From positions 1 through 21,719 of the forward strand of contig MHHA01000028.1 of NCBI GenBank assembly GCA_001805845.1: a stretch of 21,719 nucleotides of DNA, in the 5' to 3' direction. The position numbers and the translations under genes were made by a program. Numbering within the stretch: the first letter of the stretch is position 1; each line of letters starts with the position of its first letter. Origin of the DNA: Omnitrophica WOR_2 bacterium RIFCSPLOWO2_12_FULL_46_30 (GTDB taxonomy: Bacteria; Omnitrophota; Gorgyraeia; Gygaellales; UBA12090). The notes under the pieces are model-generated. The model searched no databases. It saw only the letters and a program-made list of their open reading frames with translations, and had not been told where the DNA came from. Of this stretch, positions 14,488-20,683 are shown piece by piece.

Positions 14488-15324
14488 ATGGTTCTGACAA
14501 CGGCTGTATGTATTATTTTTATTGTATTTTTTATTATCTACAATTATCTTCTGCGCAAGCGCTTTGAAAGAAAAATCCAGGAAAAGGTTGCCCTGGTAAA
14601 AGAAGTGGAGGCACAGCTTATCCAGATGGAGAAAATGGCTTCCCTAGGAACCCTGGCCGCGGGGATCGCCCATGAGATAAATAATCCTTTAAGTTTTTTG
14701 CTCAGTAATTTAGAAAGCCTGCGCGATTATGTCAACTATTTTGCTCAAGAGCCCTCTGTTGATACCCAGCATAAAAAAACGCTCATTGAGGATTTCCTGC
14801 CCATGACCGAAGAATCATTAGAGGGCGCCCTGCGGATTAAAAAAATCGTCTCGGACCTACGCACCTTTTCCCGGCAGAGTGAAACCAAAAAAGGGCGGTT
14901 AGATATTAATCAAATCTTAGAATCCACTTTAACCATTGTCTGGAATGAGATAAAGTATAAAATTACCCTGTTCAAGGATTATCAGGCAAAATCTGCCGTC
15001 CTGGGCGATCCTACCCAGTTATCCCAGGTATTCTTGAATCTCTTGATTAATGCAACTCAGGCCATAGCCGAAAAGGGAACCATCGCGCTTTCTACCTACG
15101 AAGACGCAAAAAATGTCTACATAAAAATTGCCGATAGCGGCAGCGGCATTGCTCCTGAAAACCTATCTAAAATATTTGATCCGTTTTTTTCTACGAAGAA
15201 AGGCCCGGGGCTTGGGCTTTCGGTAAGTTACAACATTGTCAAACAGCATCAGGGTGAGATAAGAGTAGAGAGCGCGACGGGAAAAGGAACAACCTTTACC
15301 ATAACCCTGCCCATAGAGCAATAG
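14488..15324 (+). CDS. Membrane-anchored sensor histidine kinase (NtrB/PilS-like core)
   Basis: The 278-residue protein has one N-terminal membrane helix (about residues 3-22) and almost no periplasmic part, so it senses through the membrane or cytoplasm. A coiled coil leads to the H-box A-A-G-I-A-H-E-I-N-N-P-L with the phospho-acceptor His62. The ATPase domain has the N-box Q-V-F-L-N-L-L-I-N-A-T-Q-A-I, G1 D-S-G-S-G-I, F-box F-D-P-F-F-S-T-K and G2 G-P-G-L-G-L-S, with Pro where most kinases have Thr. It starts 10 nt after pilC and is followed by a PilZ protein and a response regulator, so it probably feeds that regulator (Asp55). There is no PAS or HAMP domain. A link to pilus control is inferred from position. 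Confidence 0.92.
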   Translation: MVLTTAVCIIFIVFFIIYNYLLRKRFERKIQEKVALVKEVEAQLIQMEKMASLGTLAAGIAHEINNPLSFLLSNLESLRDYVNYFAQEPSVDTQHKKTLIEDFLPMTEESLEGALRIKKIVSDLRTFSRQSETKKGRLDINQILESTLTIVWNEIKYKITLFKDYQAKSAVLGDPTQLSQVFLNLLINATQAIAEKGTIALSTYEDAKNVYIKIADSGSGIAPENLSKIFDPFFSTKKGPGLGLSVSYNIVKQHQGEIRVESATGKGTTFTITLPIEQ

Positions 15325-15333
15325 GGGGACGAA

Positions 15334-15702
15334 ATGATTAACTGGGAAGAAAAGAGAAAGCAAAAAAGGGCATTCGTCAGGCTGAAAGCGGAATACCGCG
15401 GCAAGAATTTATGGCAGATGGTTGAGGCGCAGGATATTTCTGCCGGCGGAATGTTTATCGCTACCGATAAAGTAGAGCCTGCGCAGACCAAAGTAGAGCT
15501 GTTATTTGAACTCGGCAAGGATGAACATAAGAAAAACATCCGCGCCGAAGGAGTGGTGGCCTGGAACAGGCTCCAGCCAATTAAAGACGAAAAAGGCGAA
15601 CTCCAGCCTGCGGGCATGGGCATAATGTTTACCAAAATCACTCCTTCGGTATCAAAAAATACTATTGATGAAATAGTAAAAGAAATGGATAAGGGAGGAT
15701 AA
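15334..15702 (+). CDS. Single-domain PilZ protein, c-di-GMP receptor
   Basis: The 122-residue product starts at ATG 15334, 4 nt after AGGGGGA. It has both halves of the c-di-GMP site: K-R-A-F-V-R-L supplies R-x-x-x-R, and D-I-S-A-G-G supplies D-x-S-x-x-G. Between and after them is a beta barrel with A-E-G-V-V-A-W-N-R, and a C-terminal helix ends E-M-D-K-G-G. The pattern matches short PilZ proteins found next to motility and secretion genes. No membrane segment is visible, so it is cytoplasmic. It lies between the kinase and the response regulator, whose ribosome site overlaps its end. The most likely job is passing a c-di-GMP signal to the PilB/PilC engine or to the regulators beside it. Confidence 0.9.
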   Translation: MINWEEKRKQKRAFVRLKAEYRGKNLWQMVEAQDISAGGMFIATDKVEPAQTKVELLFELGKDEHKKNIRAEGVVAWNRLQPIKDEKGELQPAGMGIMFTKITPSVSKNTIDEIVKEMDKGG

Positions 15703-15704
15703 AG

Positions 15705-16280
15705 GTGGCGAAACATTGCATTCTGTTGGTTGATGATGAACAAAATATACTCAGCACCCTTACCAGGCTTTTACGCGCCGATGACCGCGAGATTATGACT
15801 GCCGGGGATAGCCAGGAGGGCCTCAAGAAACTGAAAGATAATAACGGCGCGGATTTAGTTATCTCGGATAATAAACTGCCGAATATTTCAGGGCTGGATT
15901 TCTTAGTTAAGGTGAAACAGCTCTACCCTGATACCATTAGAATTCTCATTACCGGTTACCCTGATCTGGAATCCGCGATTAAGGCCATTAATAACGGCCA
16001 GGTTTACCGTTTCATCACCAAACCCTGGGAAAACGAAGAATTAAAGCTCACCGTCCGGCAGGCGTTAGATTATTGCGATGTGCTCAGGGATAACCGCGCC
16101 CTGCTGCAAATCGCCCGGCAGCAGGCGGATTTATTAGCCGCGGTGCAAAAGAAATACCCCCAGGTCTCCAAGAGCGAACTGGATAAAAGCGGAATGTATA
16201 TTATTGATGAAAAAAAGGCCTCGGAGTCCCTGGCTGATTTTATGAAAAAATACTACCCTCAACAACAGTCCCGGGAATAA
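15705..16280 (+). CDS. Response regulator receiver protein with helical tail, no known output domain
   Basis: The 191-residue product starts at GTG 15705, after GGGAGG at 15693-15698. The receiver domain (about 1-120) is complete: Asp10 and Asp11, phospho-acceptor Asp55 in V-I-S-D-N-K-L-P, Thr83 in I-T-G-Y-P-D and Lys106 in F-I-T-K-P-W. The run Y-R-F-I-T-K-P-W-E-N-E-E-L is typical of RpfG/PilG-like receivers. After residue 120 there is a helical region (Q-Q-A-D-L-L-A-A-V-Q-K-K) and a charged tail, with no DNA-binding, HD-GYP or GGDEF domain. It probably signals by protein contact. It belongs with the kinase at 14488-15324. A hairpin separates it from the next gene. Confidence 0.9.
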   Translation: MAKHCILLVDDEQNILSTLTRLLRADDREIMTAGDSQEGLKKLKDNNGADLVISDNKLPNISGLDFLVKVKQLYPDTIRILITGYPDLESAIKAINNGQVYRFITKPWENEELKLTVRQALDYCDVLRDNRALLQIARQQADLLAAVQKKYPQVSKSELDKSGMYIIDEKKASESLADFMKKYYPQQQSRE

Positions 16281-16303
16281 CTTTATCCCGCCTTCGCAGA
16301 AGA

Positions 16304-16321
16304 CCCCGGGCTTGCCCGGGG
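16304..16321 (+). promoter_or_regulatory. Hairpin overlapping the ribosome site of the MshEN-PilZ gene
   Basis: CCCCGGG-CTTG-CCCGGGG is a perfect 7-bp GC stem with a 4-nt loop. Its right arm shares bases 16318-16321 with the G-rich Shine-Dalgarno (16318-16324) before ATG 16330. Folding would hide the ribosome site. There is no T-run, so it is not a terminator. Confidence 0.5.
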
Positions 16322-16329
16322 GGATTTCC

Positions 16330-17163
16330 ATGAAAGACCTAGAAACAAAAATTGTTCAAGACGGCTGGATTACCGTACAACAATTAAATGCGGCAAAAGA
16401 AGAAGCGGCCAGGGCCGGGAGAACTGTCTGGGCAGCCATGGTAAAATCGGGCTATCTATCTCTGGATGACTTAACCATATTCTTTGCCCAGGAAAGCAAT
16501 ATCCCGTATGTGAGAATTGCTGACTATAAAATTTCGTCTTCGGTTCTGTCTTTAATCGGCGAAAATTTTTGCCGCCAGAATCTGGTTATGCCTTTGTTTA
16601 AAATTAAAGAGACCTTGTTCGCTGCATGCGCTAACCCCCTGGATGCAACACTGATAAACAATCTGGCTAACCTATGCGGCTGTCCTATTGAACCTTTATT
16701 TGCCTCTGCTTATTCCATAATCAAGGCGCTGGATAGCCTTTACGGCCTTGAGGATAAGCTTTTTGAAGCCGGAAATTTTATTCTGGAACAGGAGCCTCTG
16801 GAAGGGCTTCCATTCTTTCGGGAATCCGAAAGGCTTCCCTTAAATATACCGGTGAGTATTTCGCTGGAAGACGCGTCTTTTACCCTGCCGTTTTCTTCGC
16901 CTATTGACGGCTACAGCCGCGACATATCCCGTAACGGCACAGCCGTAGGTTTAGAAATATTTTTGTTTCTTCCCGCGGGCATTAAGATATCTTTGGATTT
17001 TAAACCCGGCGCTACTTTATTTGCCTCCGGCCAGACAATTAAGGTTAAGGGCGAAATTGTCTACTGCCGTATGGAAAAGGGGCAGCATTATTTTTTGGGA
17101 ATCAAGTTTAGCGAAATAACCGAAGAGGCGCGCAATCAGCTTTTTAAGTTAGCTGCTGCTTAA
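16330..17163 (+). CDS. MshEN-like domain fused to a PilZ domain
   Basis: From ATG 16330 the product has 277 residues; the frame extends to TTG 16312 but that codon is inside a hairpin. Residues about 1-145 resemble the MshEN domain of PilB/GspE (D-G-W-I-T-V-Q-Q-L, then S-G-Y-L-S-L-D-D-L and I-P-Y-V-R-I), with no ATPase following. Residues about 165-277 form a PilZ barrel: R-L-P-L-N, where the second Arg of R-x-x-x-R is replaced by Asn, then D-I-S-R-N-G, which keeps D-x-S-x-x-G. Both halves are c-di-GMP-binding folds, but each looks degenerate, so binding is uncertain. A cytoplasmic regulator or a PilB N-domain mimic is a reasonable inference. It is the last gene of the cluster before the dnaA region. 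Confidence 0.78.
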   Translation: MKDLETKIVQDGWITVQQLNAAKEEAARAGRTVWAAMVKSGYLSLDDLTIFFAQESNIPYVRIADYKISSSVLSLIGENFCRQNLVMPLFKIKETLFAACANPLDATLINNLANLCGCPIEPLFASAYSIIKALDSLYGLEDKLFEAGNFILEQEPLEGLPFFRESERLPLNIPVSISLEDASFTLPFSSPIDGYSRDISRNGTAVGLEIFLFLPAGIKISLDFKPGATLFASGQTIKVKGEIVYCRMEKGQHYFLGIKFSEITEEARNQLFKLAAA

Positions 17164-17179
17164 ACAGAGCATTTCTTGC

Positions 17180-17207
17180 TTGCAAAGAGTTTTAATCCTG
17201 TTATAAT
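17180..17207 (+). promoter_or_regulatory. Candidate promoter upstream of dnaA
   Basis: A perfect TATAAT (17202-17207) lies 16 bp after TTGCAA (17180-17185, 4 of 6 to consensus). Transcription from here would give dnaA a leader of about 320 nt that contains the MITE-like element. No better promoter is seen closer to dnaA. Confidence 0.45.
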
Positions 17208-17243
17208 TATTAAAAGGTAAGCTCCTTATCCAAATTTAATCCT

Positions 17244-17395
17244 TAAAAAGCGTAACAGTTCAACTCTTGGAAGTATTAGTGTCACTGCGAGGAGCGACAG
17301 CGACGAAGCAGTCTTTTTATAAGATTGCTTCGCCCTTTCGGGGCTCGCAATGACACCGACGGGCACTTCTGAAGGCTGAACTGTTACTAAAAAGC
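17244..17395. mobile_element. MITE-like element with 11-bp inverted ends and 8-bp target duplication
   Basis: GTAACAGTTCA (17252-17262) and TGAACTGTTAC (17377-17387) are perfect terminal inverted repeats, and the similarity continues inwards for about 12 more bases with mismatches. The 136-bp element is flanked on both sides by TAAAAAGC (17244-17251 and 17388-17395), an exact 8-bp direct repeat expected from transposition. No coding frame is present, so movement would need a transposase from elsewhere. It carries an inner palindrome (17281-17354). Confidence 0.8.
17281..17354. repeat. GTCAYTGCGAG-type palindromic repeat nested in the MITE
   Basis: GTCACTGCGAG at the left and CTCGCAATGAC at the right are complementary but for one base. 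Inside, GCGACGAAGCAGTCTT and AAGATTGCTTCGC also pair. This G-T-C-A-T-T-G-C-G-A-G repeat type is common in intergenic DNA of several bacterial phyla. Confidence 0.75.
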
Positions 17396-17432
17396 AATGG
17401 TTGGCATCGTGTCTTGCGAGCGCTGCGAGATT

Positions 17433-17474
17433 GGTTTGGAAGCCAAACCCTGCCTGCTGAGCAGGCAGGGTTTG
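17433..17474. repeat. Two overlapping hairpins, one of the CCTGCCTG palindrome family
   Basis: Hairpin A is GGTTTGG-AAG-CCAAACC (17433-17449). Hairpin B (17444-17474) is a perfect 14-bp stem with a TGA loop that includes CCTGCCTGC / GCAGGCAGG. They share bases 17444-17449, so RNA could fold only one at a time. Neither has a following T-run. Confidence 0.65.
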
Positions 17475-17484
17475 CCCGCTGGCT

Positions 17485-17513
17485 TGTGGAAAAACTGTGT
17501 ATTCTGTGGAAAA
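17485..17513 (+). promoter_or_regulatory. DnaA-box-like pair upstream of dnaA
   Basis: TGTGGAAAA occurs at 17485-17493 and 17505-17513, exactly 20 bp apart. The reverse complement TTTTCCACA is one base off the consensus TTATCCACA. TGTGTATTC (17496-17504) between them is a weaker match. Same orientation and two-helical-turn spacing suggest a DnaA binding cluster for autoregulation or origin function. Confidence 0.6.
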
Positions 17514-17533
17514 GCTGGCTTAATACCTAAATA

Positions 17534-18862
17534 ATGTCCCTCCTTGACTCCTGGATAGAAACCAAAAAAGCGATCTTAGAAAATATCGGCAGCGCGGCCT
17601 ATGAGGCCTGGATTAGCCGCTTGCAAGCCAAAGAAAGCAGCGCGCCCGGTGTTTTGGTATTAAATGCGCCTGATGAATTCTCAAGAGATTGGGTTAGCAG
17701 GCATTACTTAAAATTTATAGAAGATAACCTAAAAAAGCAGACCAAAGAACTAACTAAGGTAGAGCTTCTGGTTCAGCCGGTCAGCGCGAACATACCCCCT
17801 AAAAAAGAACCCCCGCATACTGCGGATAAACCCCTGTCGCCCTTAAGCCTTAACCCGCGCTATACCTTTGATAACTTTGTCGTGGGCGCCTCAAACCGCT
17901 TTGCCCATGCCGCATCAACTGCGGTTAGCGAATCCCCGGCAAAGGTCTATAACCCGCTCTTTATTTACGGCGGGGTGGGCCTGGGGAAAACCCACCTGAT
18001 GCAGGCAATTTGCCATGCCATATTAAAGAGGGAGGCGGCTAATTTAAAAATCTGTTATTTGCCTTCCGAACGGTTTACCAATGAGCTCATTGATGCCATC
18101 CAACACCGCTCGACCGCGCGTTTTCGCCAAAAATACCGGAATGTTGACGTGCTGGTGATAGATGATGTGCATTTTATTGCCGGCAAGGAATCCACCCAGG
18201 AAGAATTTTTCCATACTTTTAATACTCTTTACGATGCGCATAAACAAATTATCATCTCATCCGACCGTCCGCCGAAAGATATCTCCCATCTGGAGGAACG
18301 GCTGGTCTCTCGTTTTGGCTGGGGCCTGGTAACCGATATCCAGCCGCCTGATTTTGAAACCAGGGTGGCAATTTTAAAGAAGAAAACAGAACATGAGCCA
18401 ACGCACATCCCTGATGAGGTAACCTTCTTTATTGCCCAGATGGTTAAAACCAATATCCGCGAATTAGAAGGGGCATTGATCAGGGTGCTCGCCTATTCTT
18501 TGCTGGAAAATAAGCCGATCAGCATAGAATTGGCGAAGGGAGTTTTAAAGGATTTATTAAAAGAGTCGCATAAAACAATTACTGTGGATTTGATTCAGAA
18601 ACAGGTGGCTGGTTTTTTTAACCTTAATCAACAAGATATAAAAGGCAGTAAGCGGGATAAACAAATAGTTTTTGCGCGCCAGGTGGCAATGTATCTATCC
18701 CGGGAGTTAACCAATTTTTCTTTACCGGAAATCGGCGGTTTTTTTGGAAACAAAGACCATACTACGGTGCTGCATTCATATAAAAAAATTAAGCAGCGGC
18801 TGTCTGATAATCCCGGGTTGAGAATAGACCTGGAAAAGGTTATTCAGAGCATTAAACAATAA
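17534..18862 (+). CDS. dnaA: Chromosomal replication initiator protein DnaA
   Basis: The 442-residue protein has all four DnaA domains. Domain I (about 1-80) begins with a helical W-I-E-T-K-K-A-I-L region and includes A-W-I-S-R-L. A short linker (81-105) follows. The AAA+ domain starts at Y-T-F-D-N-F-V-V-G and has Walker A G-G-V-G-L-G-K-T-H-L (146-155) and Walker B V-L-V-I-D-D-V-H-F-I, with L-E-E-R-L-V-S-R-F-G-W-G-L. Domain IV carries the DNA-binding signature D-H-T-T-V-L-H-S-Y. Length is normal. DnaA binds boxes at the origin and opens the duplex; candidate sites lie on both sides of the gene. Start ATG 17534 has no good Shine-Dalgarno but begins the domain I helix properly. dnaN follows after 228 bp. 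Confidence 0.97.
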   Translation: MSLLDSWIETKKAILENIGSAAYEAWISRLQAKESSAPGVLVLNAPDEFSRDWVSRHYLKFIEDNLKKQTKELTKVELLVQPVSANIPPKKEPPHTADKPLSPLSLNPRYTFDNFVVGASNRFAHAASTAVSESPAKVYNPLFIYGGVGLGKTHLMQAICHAILKREAANLKICYLPSERFTNELIDAIQHRSTARFRQKYRNVDVLVIDDVHFIAGKESTQEEFFHTFNTLYDAHKQIIISSDRPPKDISHLEERLVSRFGWGLVTDIQPPDFETRVAILKKKTEHEPTHIPDEVTFFIAQMVKTNIRELEGALIRVLAYSLLENKPISIELAKGVLKDLLKESHKTITVDLIQKQVAGFFNLNQQDIKGSKRDKQIVFARQVAMYLSRELTNFSLPEIGGFFGNKDHTTVLHSYKKIKQRLSDNPGLRIDLEKVIQSIKQ

Positions 18863-19008
18863 ATCCACAATAAGTTAAGCTCTGGTTGTGAATATCTTTC
18901 TGTGTTATTTGTGTGTGATTTTAAACCGAATAAACTTTTTAGTAGTATTAACACGCATTACTACTACTATTACTATTTTTATATAAAAAATTAATTAGTA
19001 TTAAGACA
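18863..19008. other. Candidate oriC module between dnaA and dnaN
   Basis: Going right from the dnaA stop there are weak DnaA-box-like sites: AAATCCACA (18861-18869), TGTGAATAT (18887-18895) and TGTGTTATT (18901-18909). A CTA trinucleotide run follows (18958-18975), then an AT-rich tract (18976-19004). Box, trio, AT-rich order is the arrangement of the basal unwinding system described in Bacillus subtilis. The remaining 19009-19090 shows only the dnaN ribosome site AAGGAG. Confidence 0.65.
18958..18975. other. Candidate DnaA-trio array
   Basis: TTA-CTA-CTA-CTA-TTA-CTA on the + strand gives 3'-GAT-5' type triplets on the other strand, the DnaA-trio pattern. The side facing the box-like sites is on the left and the AT-rich tract is on the right. 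TAGTAGTA at 18940-18947 is an inverted copy of TACTACTA at 18959-18966. Confidence 0.55.
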
Positions 19009-19090
19009 GGTACCTCTTACATAAACGCTCGTAAATTTCTACGAAATCTACCCCATTTGAAAAGGCAGGGCTCATTAAGGAGAATAAAAG

Positions 19091-20179
19091 ATGAAATTTC
19101 AAACTACAAAGGAGGACTTATCTAACAATCTCCAGATTGTCCAGAACATCATAGCACCTAGGGCAAGTTTGCCTATATTATTGAATATACTTTTAGAAAC
19201 TACAGAAGGTAAACTAAAGTTAGCCACCACAGATCTGGATATTGGCATATCCTGTGAATATCCTGTGGAGGTTGTGGAAACCGGCGCGATAACGGTTCCT
19301 GGAAAGAAGTTTACTGAAATTATCCATGAGCTTCTCCCGGGCCAAATAACCATAACAGCAAAGAAAAACAACGCAGTGATAATCCAGAGCGAAAATTGTG
19401 AATTTAAAATAATGGGTTTGCCAAAAGACGAATTTCCGAAATTGCCGGAGTTTAAAGACAGGGACGCAATCAGGATAGGGCAGGCGGCTTTAAAAGAAAT
19501 GTTGAATAAAACCAGTTTCGCTATTTCCCGCGACGAGGCGCGCTATGTTTTAAACGGCATACTTTTTAAAATAGAGCAGGACAAAATTACTCTGGCGGCA
19601 ACTGATGGCCGCAGGCTTGCAGTGATAGAAAAAAACACAGGGGCAAAAATAAACAAAGCGGTCAATATTGTTATCCCCTCAAAGACCATCAGCGAGTTAA
19701 GCCGTAACCTAAAAGAGGAAGGCGAGGTGCTTCTGGTATTGGGCGAAAATCAGGCGCTTTTTGATTTAGGCGCAGTGCGCATTATTTCCCGGCTGATTGA
19801 AGGAGAATTTCCCAATTACCATCAGGTTGTCCCCACAGAGCAGAAAGATAAGATAATGCTCAACCGCGAGCGTTTTTTATTGGCTCTTAAAAGGGCAGCA
19901 GTTCTCTCTAGCGCGGATTACCAGGCGGCAAAATTAGAAGTGTTTAAAAATAAATTAGTGATTTCTAAATCCGCGCCTGATCTGGGCGAATCCCGGGAGG
20001 AATTAGAAGCAGAATATTCCGGCAAAGAATTAGCCGTTGGTTTTAACCCCACATACTTAATTGATGTTTTAAAAACTCTTCCCGACGAAATGATTAGTTT
20101 CGAGCTCAGCGATTCGGAAAAACCGGGCGCGATTCGCAAGCCAGGCTACCTCTATATCGTATTGCCGATGAGGATATAA
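19091..20179 (+). CDS. dnaN: DNA polymerase III beta subunit (sliding clamp)
   Basis: The 362-residue protein starts at ATG 19091, after a strong AAGGAG. The three clamp domains are recognisable: M-K-F-Q-T-T-K-E-D-L at the start, L-A-T-T-D-L-D-I-G-I in domain 1, F-A-I-S-R-D-E-A-R-Y-V-L-N-G and A-A-T-D-G-R-R-L-A in domain 2. Domain 3 has F-N-P-T-Y-L-I-D-V-L and the end Y-L-Y-I-V-L-P-M-R-I, the usual final strand. Length matches the family. The clamp encircles DNA and tethers polymerase. Its place after dnaA and before gyrB is the classical origin order, but recF, often next, is missing. It is separated from the DciA-like gene by a 67-bp repeat copy. Confidence 0.97.
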   Translation: MKFQTTKEDLSNNLQIVQNIIAPRASLPILLNILLETTEGKLKLATTDLDIGISCEYPVEVVETGAITVPGKKFTEIIHELLPGQITITAKKNNAVIIQSENCEFKIMGLPKDEFPKLPEFKDRDAIRIGQAALKEMLNKTSFAISRDEARYVLNGILFKIEQDKITLAATDGRRLAVIEKNTGAKINKAVNIVIPSKTISELSRNLKEEGEVLLVLGENQALFDLGAVRIISRLIEGEFPNYHQVVPTEQKDKIMLNRERFLLALKRAAVLSSADYQAAKLEVFKNKLVISKSAPDLGESREELEAEYSGKELAVGFNPTYLIDVLKTLPDEMISFELSDSEKPGAIRKPGYLYIVLPMRI

Positions 20180-20245
20180 GTCAGGAGGGCAATGCCTGCC
20201 TGCCGGCAAGGCAGGGTGCGGCTTCCGCTAGCCGCAGCCAAAAGT
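20179..20245 (+). repeat. Composite repeat copy 1, between dnaN and the DciA-like gene
   Basis: It contains GGAGGGCAATG, a 21-bp GC palindrome (20195-20215), and the hairpin TGCGGCT-TCCGCT-AGCCGCA, then GCCAAAAG. Two more copies lie inside the downstream gene at 20558-20665. Confidence 0.85.
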
Positions 20246-20265
20246 TATCACCAAAGGAGATTTTC

Positions 20266-20670
20266 TTGATAGAGCCGATAGGTAAAACAATAGGAACGAT
20301 ATTCCAGGGATTAAGCTCGCCCAGGCAGGATAATAAACAGCGCGTATACGATACGTTGTTGGCCTTGCTTGATGCCAGGGAGAGGCTGCACGTAGAGCCC
20401 TGGAGCCTGCAGAACAAGGTCTTAACGCTTTACATTGATTCGCCGGCCCGGCTCTACGCCTTCAATTTAAAAAAACCCCGGATTTTAAAAGCATTGCAGG
20501 AGAAGGCAGGCTCAAGTATAATTGAGCAAATCCGCCTAAAAATCGGAAGGCCCAATAAGCCAGAGGGCAATGCCTGCCTGCCGGCAAGGCAGGGCGTGGC
20601 TTCCGCTAGCCGCAGCCATAAGCCAGAGGGCAATGGTGCGGCTTCCGCTAGCCGCAGCCAAAAGTCCTAA
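20266..20670 (+). CDS. dciA: DUF721/DciA-like protein with a repeat-encoded C-terminal tail
   Basis: The 134-residue product starts at TTG 20266, supported by AAAGGAGA just upstream. Residues about 1-100 match the small DUF721/DciA domain: an N-terminal helix with I-G-K-T-I-G-T-I-F, then V-E-P-W-S-L-Q-N-K-V-L-T-L-Y-I-D-S-P-A-R-L-Y, and a helix with R-I-L-K-A-L-Q. DciA works with the DnaB helicase in most bacteria that lack DnaC or DnaI, which fits a gene beside dnaA, dnaN and gyrB. The last ~35 residues (from P-E-G-N-A-C-L-P-A-R-Q through a second P-E-G-N-G-A-A-S-A-S-R-S) are translated repeat copies and have no domain character. gyrB starts 13 bp later. The DciA assignment is likely but rests on pattern and context, as the family is weakly conserved. 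Confidence 0.75.
   Translation: MIEPIGKTIGTIFQGLSSPRQDNKQRVYDTLLALLDARERLHVEPWSLQNKVLTLYIDSPARLYAFNLKKPRILKALQEKAGSSIIEQIRLKIGRPNKPEGNACLPARQGVASASRSHKPEGNGAASASRSQKS
20558..20665 (+). repeat. Composite repeat copies 2 and 3, tandem, inside the DciA-like gene
   Basis: Copy 2 (20558-20620) contains the 21-bp palindrome (20573-20593). Copy 3 (20621-20665) reads GGCAATG directly into GTGCGGC without it. Otherwise the two match closely. The 21 bp equals seven codons, so both versions keep the frame. Confidence 0.88.
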
Positions 20671-20683
20671 GAAGGGAGCTTTA

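Noticed and set aside
16312..16329. TTG 16312 as start of the MshEN-PilZ gene
   Set aside because: The codon lies inside the GC hairpin with no ribosome site before it, while ATG 16330 has GGGGGGA at proper distance.
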